Shown piece after piece: positions 6,757 through 7,798 of a stretch of 7,798 bases of DNA. Every line of letters begins with the position of its first letter. Positions within the stretch are counted from its first letter, which is position 1. The stretch spans positions 1-7,798 of the forward strand of contig JAKAGJ010000077.1 of NCBI GenBank assembly GCA_021815655.1. Direction: 5' to 3'. The DNA is from Deltaproteobacteria bacterium. GTDB lineage: Bacteria; Desulfobacterota; Desulfarculia; Desulfarculales; Desulfarculaceae. The notes under the pieces are model-generated. The model had not been told where the DNA came from and did not search any database. It saw nothing but the letters and a program-made list of their open reading frames with translations. The translations under genes and the position numbers were made by a program.

Positions 6757-6975
6757 TTGAGCCGTGACGATCTGATCCACCTGGAAGGCGAGGTCACCCG
6801 CACCCTGGGTGGTGGACAGATGGAGGTGGTGACGGAGCAGGGGCACACCCTGCGCGCCGTGCTGTCGGGGCGCATGAAGCGCTTCAAGATCAAGGTCTTG
6901 GTGGGGGACAAGGTGCGGGTCAGCGTCTCGCCCTATGACCTCTCCCACGGGCTCATCACCTACCGGCTCAAGTAA
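6757..6975 (+). CDS. infA: Translation initiation factor IF-1
   Basis: IF-1 binds the A site of the 30S subunit during initiation, together with IF-2 and IF-3. The 72 residues equal the usual length and form one OB (S1-like) fold: IHLEGEVTRTL near the start, VTEQGHTLRAVLSGRMKR (25–42), and VGDKVRVSVSPYDLSHGLIT (49–68) with the family's hallmark SPYDL. It starts at TTG behind AGGAGG. Compared with standard IF-1, the loop normally near NAMFRVEL reads GGGQMEVV, and RKNYIRIL reads KRFKIKVL, so the copy is somewhat divergent. Several Desulfobacterota carry two infA genes, so this could be the second. It stands outside the ribosomal-protein cluster, is divergent from rpmB, and ends six bases from the stop of the convergent downstream gene. 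Confidence 0.92.
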   Translation: MSRDDLIHLEGEVTRTLGGGQMEVVTEQGHTLRAVLSGRMKRFKIKVLVGDKVRVSVSPYDLSHGLITYRLK

Positions 6976-6981
6976 TCGCCA

Positions 6982-7798
6982 TCAGGCCTGGGCGGGGCGG
7001 CGCGGGCGGCGGCCGGTCAGGGGCTCGATCACCTGGGCGCGCAGCCGGCGCCGCAGATCAGCCTCCGGTCCCTCCTCCGCCATGAAGGGCGCCAGCCGCT
7101 CCAGGGCAAGCTTGGCCCGCTGCCAGCCGGCCTGCCGGGCCTCTTCGATGCGCCCCCAGTCGCCGTTTTTTCCGAAGTCCAGCACCGCCTGGTCTATCTC
7201 CGGGAACAACAGCCGCGGAAAACCGGCCAGCCAGGCCGGGTAGAAGCCTAGGGCTCCCCGCGCCCGGGCGGCGATGATCTGCGCCAAACGCCCCCGGGGT
7301 CCGGTATCGGCCAGCAGGTCCTTCACCCCCCGGGCGAAATGCTCCACCTCGCTAAAGGGGTGCTGGGTCAAGGCCCAGTGCAATAGCCGCGTGGCCTCCA
7401 GGCCGGCCGTGGCCTCTCCCAGTTCGTGCCAGGCCACGGCCAGCATCTCTCCCCGCAGCACCGGACCCAAGACCTCCCATGTGGGCTGGGCCAGCACCTG
7501 GCCAAGTTCCAGGCCGTAGCCCGCCAGGCCCTGGCGCACGAAGCGGGCCTGGCTGGGCCGGGGGTCGGCCAGCTTGTCCCACAAGAGATAGCCCAGGGGC
7601 TCCCGCCGCAGGAATATGTGCCCCTCCTGGGCCAGGCCGGGCAGAAAGAGTATGTCGCGCCCAAGCTCTGCGCCCACCTCGGTAACCTTCAGCCCCTCCA
7701 GCGTGTAGCTGGCCTCCAGGCGGCCCAGGAAAAAGGCTGGCAACAGGCCGCCCACCCGCCCGGCGCCGTAGACCAGCCCCGGGGGTTGCAGACGGGCG
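6982..7798 (-). CDS. Unrecognised protein, 5' end beyond the window
   Basis: I do not recognise this family. The frame is open from 7797 to a TGA at 6984–6982, giving 271 visible residues. A GTG at 7755 could serve as a start, but the frame upstream of it still reads like protein (PPGLVYGAGRVGG), so the true N-terminus is probably outside. The visible part has no clear transmembrane segment or signal peptide. It is Leu/Ala/Gly/Arg-rich and mostly helical after about residue 80, with distinctive stretches VAWHELGEATAGLE (121–134), HPFSEVEHFARGVKDLL (146–162), GFYPAWLAGFPRLLFPEIDQ (184–203) and GKNGDWGRIEEARQAGW (209–225). The tail is basic and Pro-rich (TGRRPRRPAQA). It converges on infA with six bases between stops and no visible terminator. 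Wide GC-rich codon use agrees with the neighbours, so it looks native. Confidence 0.75.
   Translation of the reverse strand, partial: ARLQPPGLVYGAGRVGGLLPAFFLGRLEASYTLEGLKVTEVGAELGRDILFLPGLAQEGHIFLRREPLGYLLWDKLADPRPSQARFVRQGLAGYGLELGQVLAQPTWEVLGPVLRGEMLAVAWHELGEATAGLEATRLLHWALTQHPFSEVEHFARGVKDLLADTGPRGRLAQIIAARARGALGFYPAWLAGFPRLLFPEIDQAVLDFGKNGDWGRIEEARQAGWQRAKLALERLAPFMAEEGPEADLRRRLRAQVIEPLTGRRPRRPAQA

Noticed and set aside
6314..6760. Plus-strand open frame spanning rpmB and the divergent region
   Set aside because: It is antisense to the certain rpmB gene, its product is low in recognisable structure, and its end overlaps the infA start signals.
7413..7427. HELGE in the right-edge protein as a possible HExxH zinc protease motif
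   Set aside because: The second histidine is missing (HELGEA), and no downstream metal ligand pattern is evident.

Overview
The window is about 68% GC and reads as a housekeeping stretch of a high-GC bacterial chromosome. The ispG–proS adjacency, a Rel/SpoT-type alarmone enzyme next to rpmB, the zinc-ribbon form of L28 and the full-length bacterial ProRS with its editing insert all suit Desulfobacterota (formerly Deltaproteobacteria), perhaps a Desulfarculus-like lineage. That placement is an inference from gene order and composition; no marker here settles it.

Layout. Positions 1–170 look like a piece of an unrecognised minus-strand gene with lower GC. It butts against the tail of an unrecognised plus-strand gene that ends at 291, and the two do not fit together naturally, so a rearrangement or assembly join near 157–170 is likely. 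A good sigma70-type promoter (306–334) then leads into ispG (368–1441, MEP isoprenoid pathway). A 268-bp gap follows and holds a dispersed-repeat-like imperfect palindrome (1486–1621). Next come proS (1710–3425), an isochorismatase-fold cysteine hydrolase (3444–3989) and a bifunctional rel/spoT (4027–6165), all on the plus strand with gaps of 18 and 37 bp, so probably one transcription unit.

rel converges on rpmB (6224–6415, minus). The 58-bp gap between them contains a terminator oriented for rpmB. A 341-bp divergent region (6416–6756) holds the rpmB ribosome binding site and candidate promoters for both rpmB and infA. infA (6757–6975) starts with TTG behind a strong Shine-Dalgarno. Six bases beyond its stop, an unrecognised minus-strand gene (6982 to the window edge) ends. 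It is cut off at its 5' end by the window.

Functionally, the genes cover translation (ProRS, L28, IF-1), the stringent response that controls translation capacity (Rel), and isoprenoid precursor synthesis (IspG). I found no CRISPR array, rRNA, tRNA, transposase, phage gene or defence system. I see no new multi-gene system; the points most worth a second look are the left-edge junction, the palindromic repeat between ispG and proS, and the unrecognised right-edge protein.
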